NCBI GenBank assembly: GCA_002779205.1
Contig: PEXF01000120.1
Location: forward strand, 1 to 5,196
DNA from: Candidatus Hydromicrobium americanum
Lineage (GTDB): Bacteria; Actinomycetota; Humimicrobiia; Humimicrobiales; Humimicrobiaceae
Direction of reading: 5' to 3'
DNA length: 5,196 bases
The notes under the pieces were generated by a model. It had not been told where the DNA came from, did no database searches, and was given only the letters and a program-made list of their open reading frames with translations. Every line of letters starts with the position of its first letter. Positions within the stretch are counted from its first letter, which is position 1. Shown piece after piece: positions 5,196 through 5,196 of this stretch. The translations under genes were made by a program, and so were the position numbers.

Positions 5196-5196
5196 A

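Noticed and set aside
1..5196. CRISPR array, tRNA or rRNA genes, IS element
   Set aside because: There is no regularly spaced repeat, no cloverleaf, no transposase and no terminal inverted repeats. The only long repeat is the pair of nadC 3' ends.

Overview
The window looks like the chromosome of an AT-rich archaeon. By eye, about one third of the bases are G or C. The main evidence is the minus-strand gene that runs off the left edge: its 85 visible N-terminal residues read as an archaeal-type DNA topoisomerase I (TOPRIM domain). Promoter-like elements also look archaeal: TATA-type boxes about 25 nt upstream of plausible start sites, and a GGTGAT Shine-Dalgarno. I cannot name the species or class from this much sequence.

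Layout, left to right. Positions 1-256 hold the start of topA on the minus strand. Positions 257-512 are an AT-rich divergent intergenic region with the putative nadA promoter. Positions 513-3979 are a compact plus-strand operon, nadA-nadB-nadC, encoding the complete de novo route from L-aspartate to nicotinic acid mononucleotide. NadB oxidises aspartate to iminoaspartate, NadA condenses that with dihydroxyacetone phosphate to give quinolinate, and NadC converts quinolinate plus PRPP to NaMN. All three enzymes keep their recognisable catalytic or cofactor residues. Positions 3980-4206 are a very AT-rich gap containing a putative promoter and a perfect 7+1+7 palindrome. Positions 4207-4815 are a two-gene toxin-antitoxin module: a ribbon-helix-helix antitoxin and a MazF/PemK-type toxin.

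The right end is scar tissue. Positions 4810-4989 carry, on the minus strand, the C-terminal half of a cysteine-rich DUF3795-type protein with no start codon. It ends where a second, diverged copy of the 3' end of nadC begins (4989-5195, plus strand). That copy aligns without gaps to 3773-3979, exactly 1216 bp upstream. Over the last 62 codons plus the stop it is 156/189 identical in bases and 53/62 in residues, and most changed codons are synonymous. One stretch of 40 bp is identical in both copies.

The most interesting reading is therefore that a roughly 1.2-kb segment (toxin-antitoxin module plus part of a DUF3795 gene) sits between two alternative 3' ends of nadC. This resembles the way some elements that integrate into a protein gene supply a replacement 3' end and displace the original one downstream. 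No integrase or transposase is visible, so duplication of nadC followed by deletion, or homologous recombination with a related strain, is also possible.
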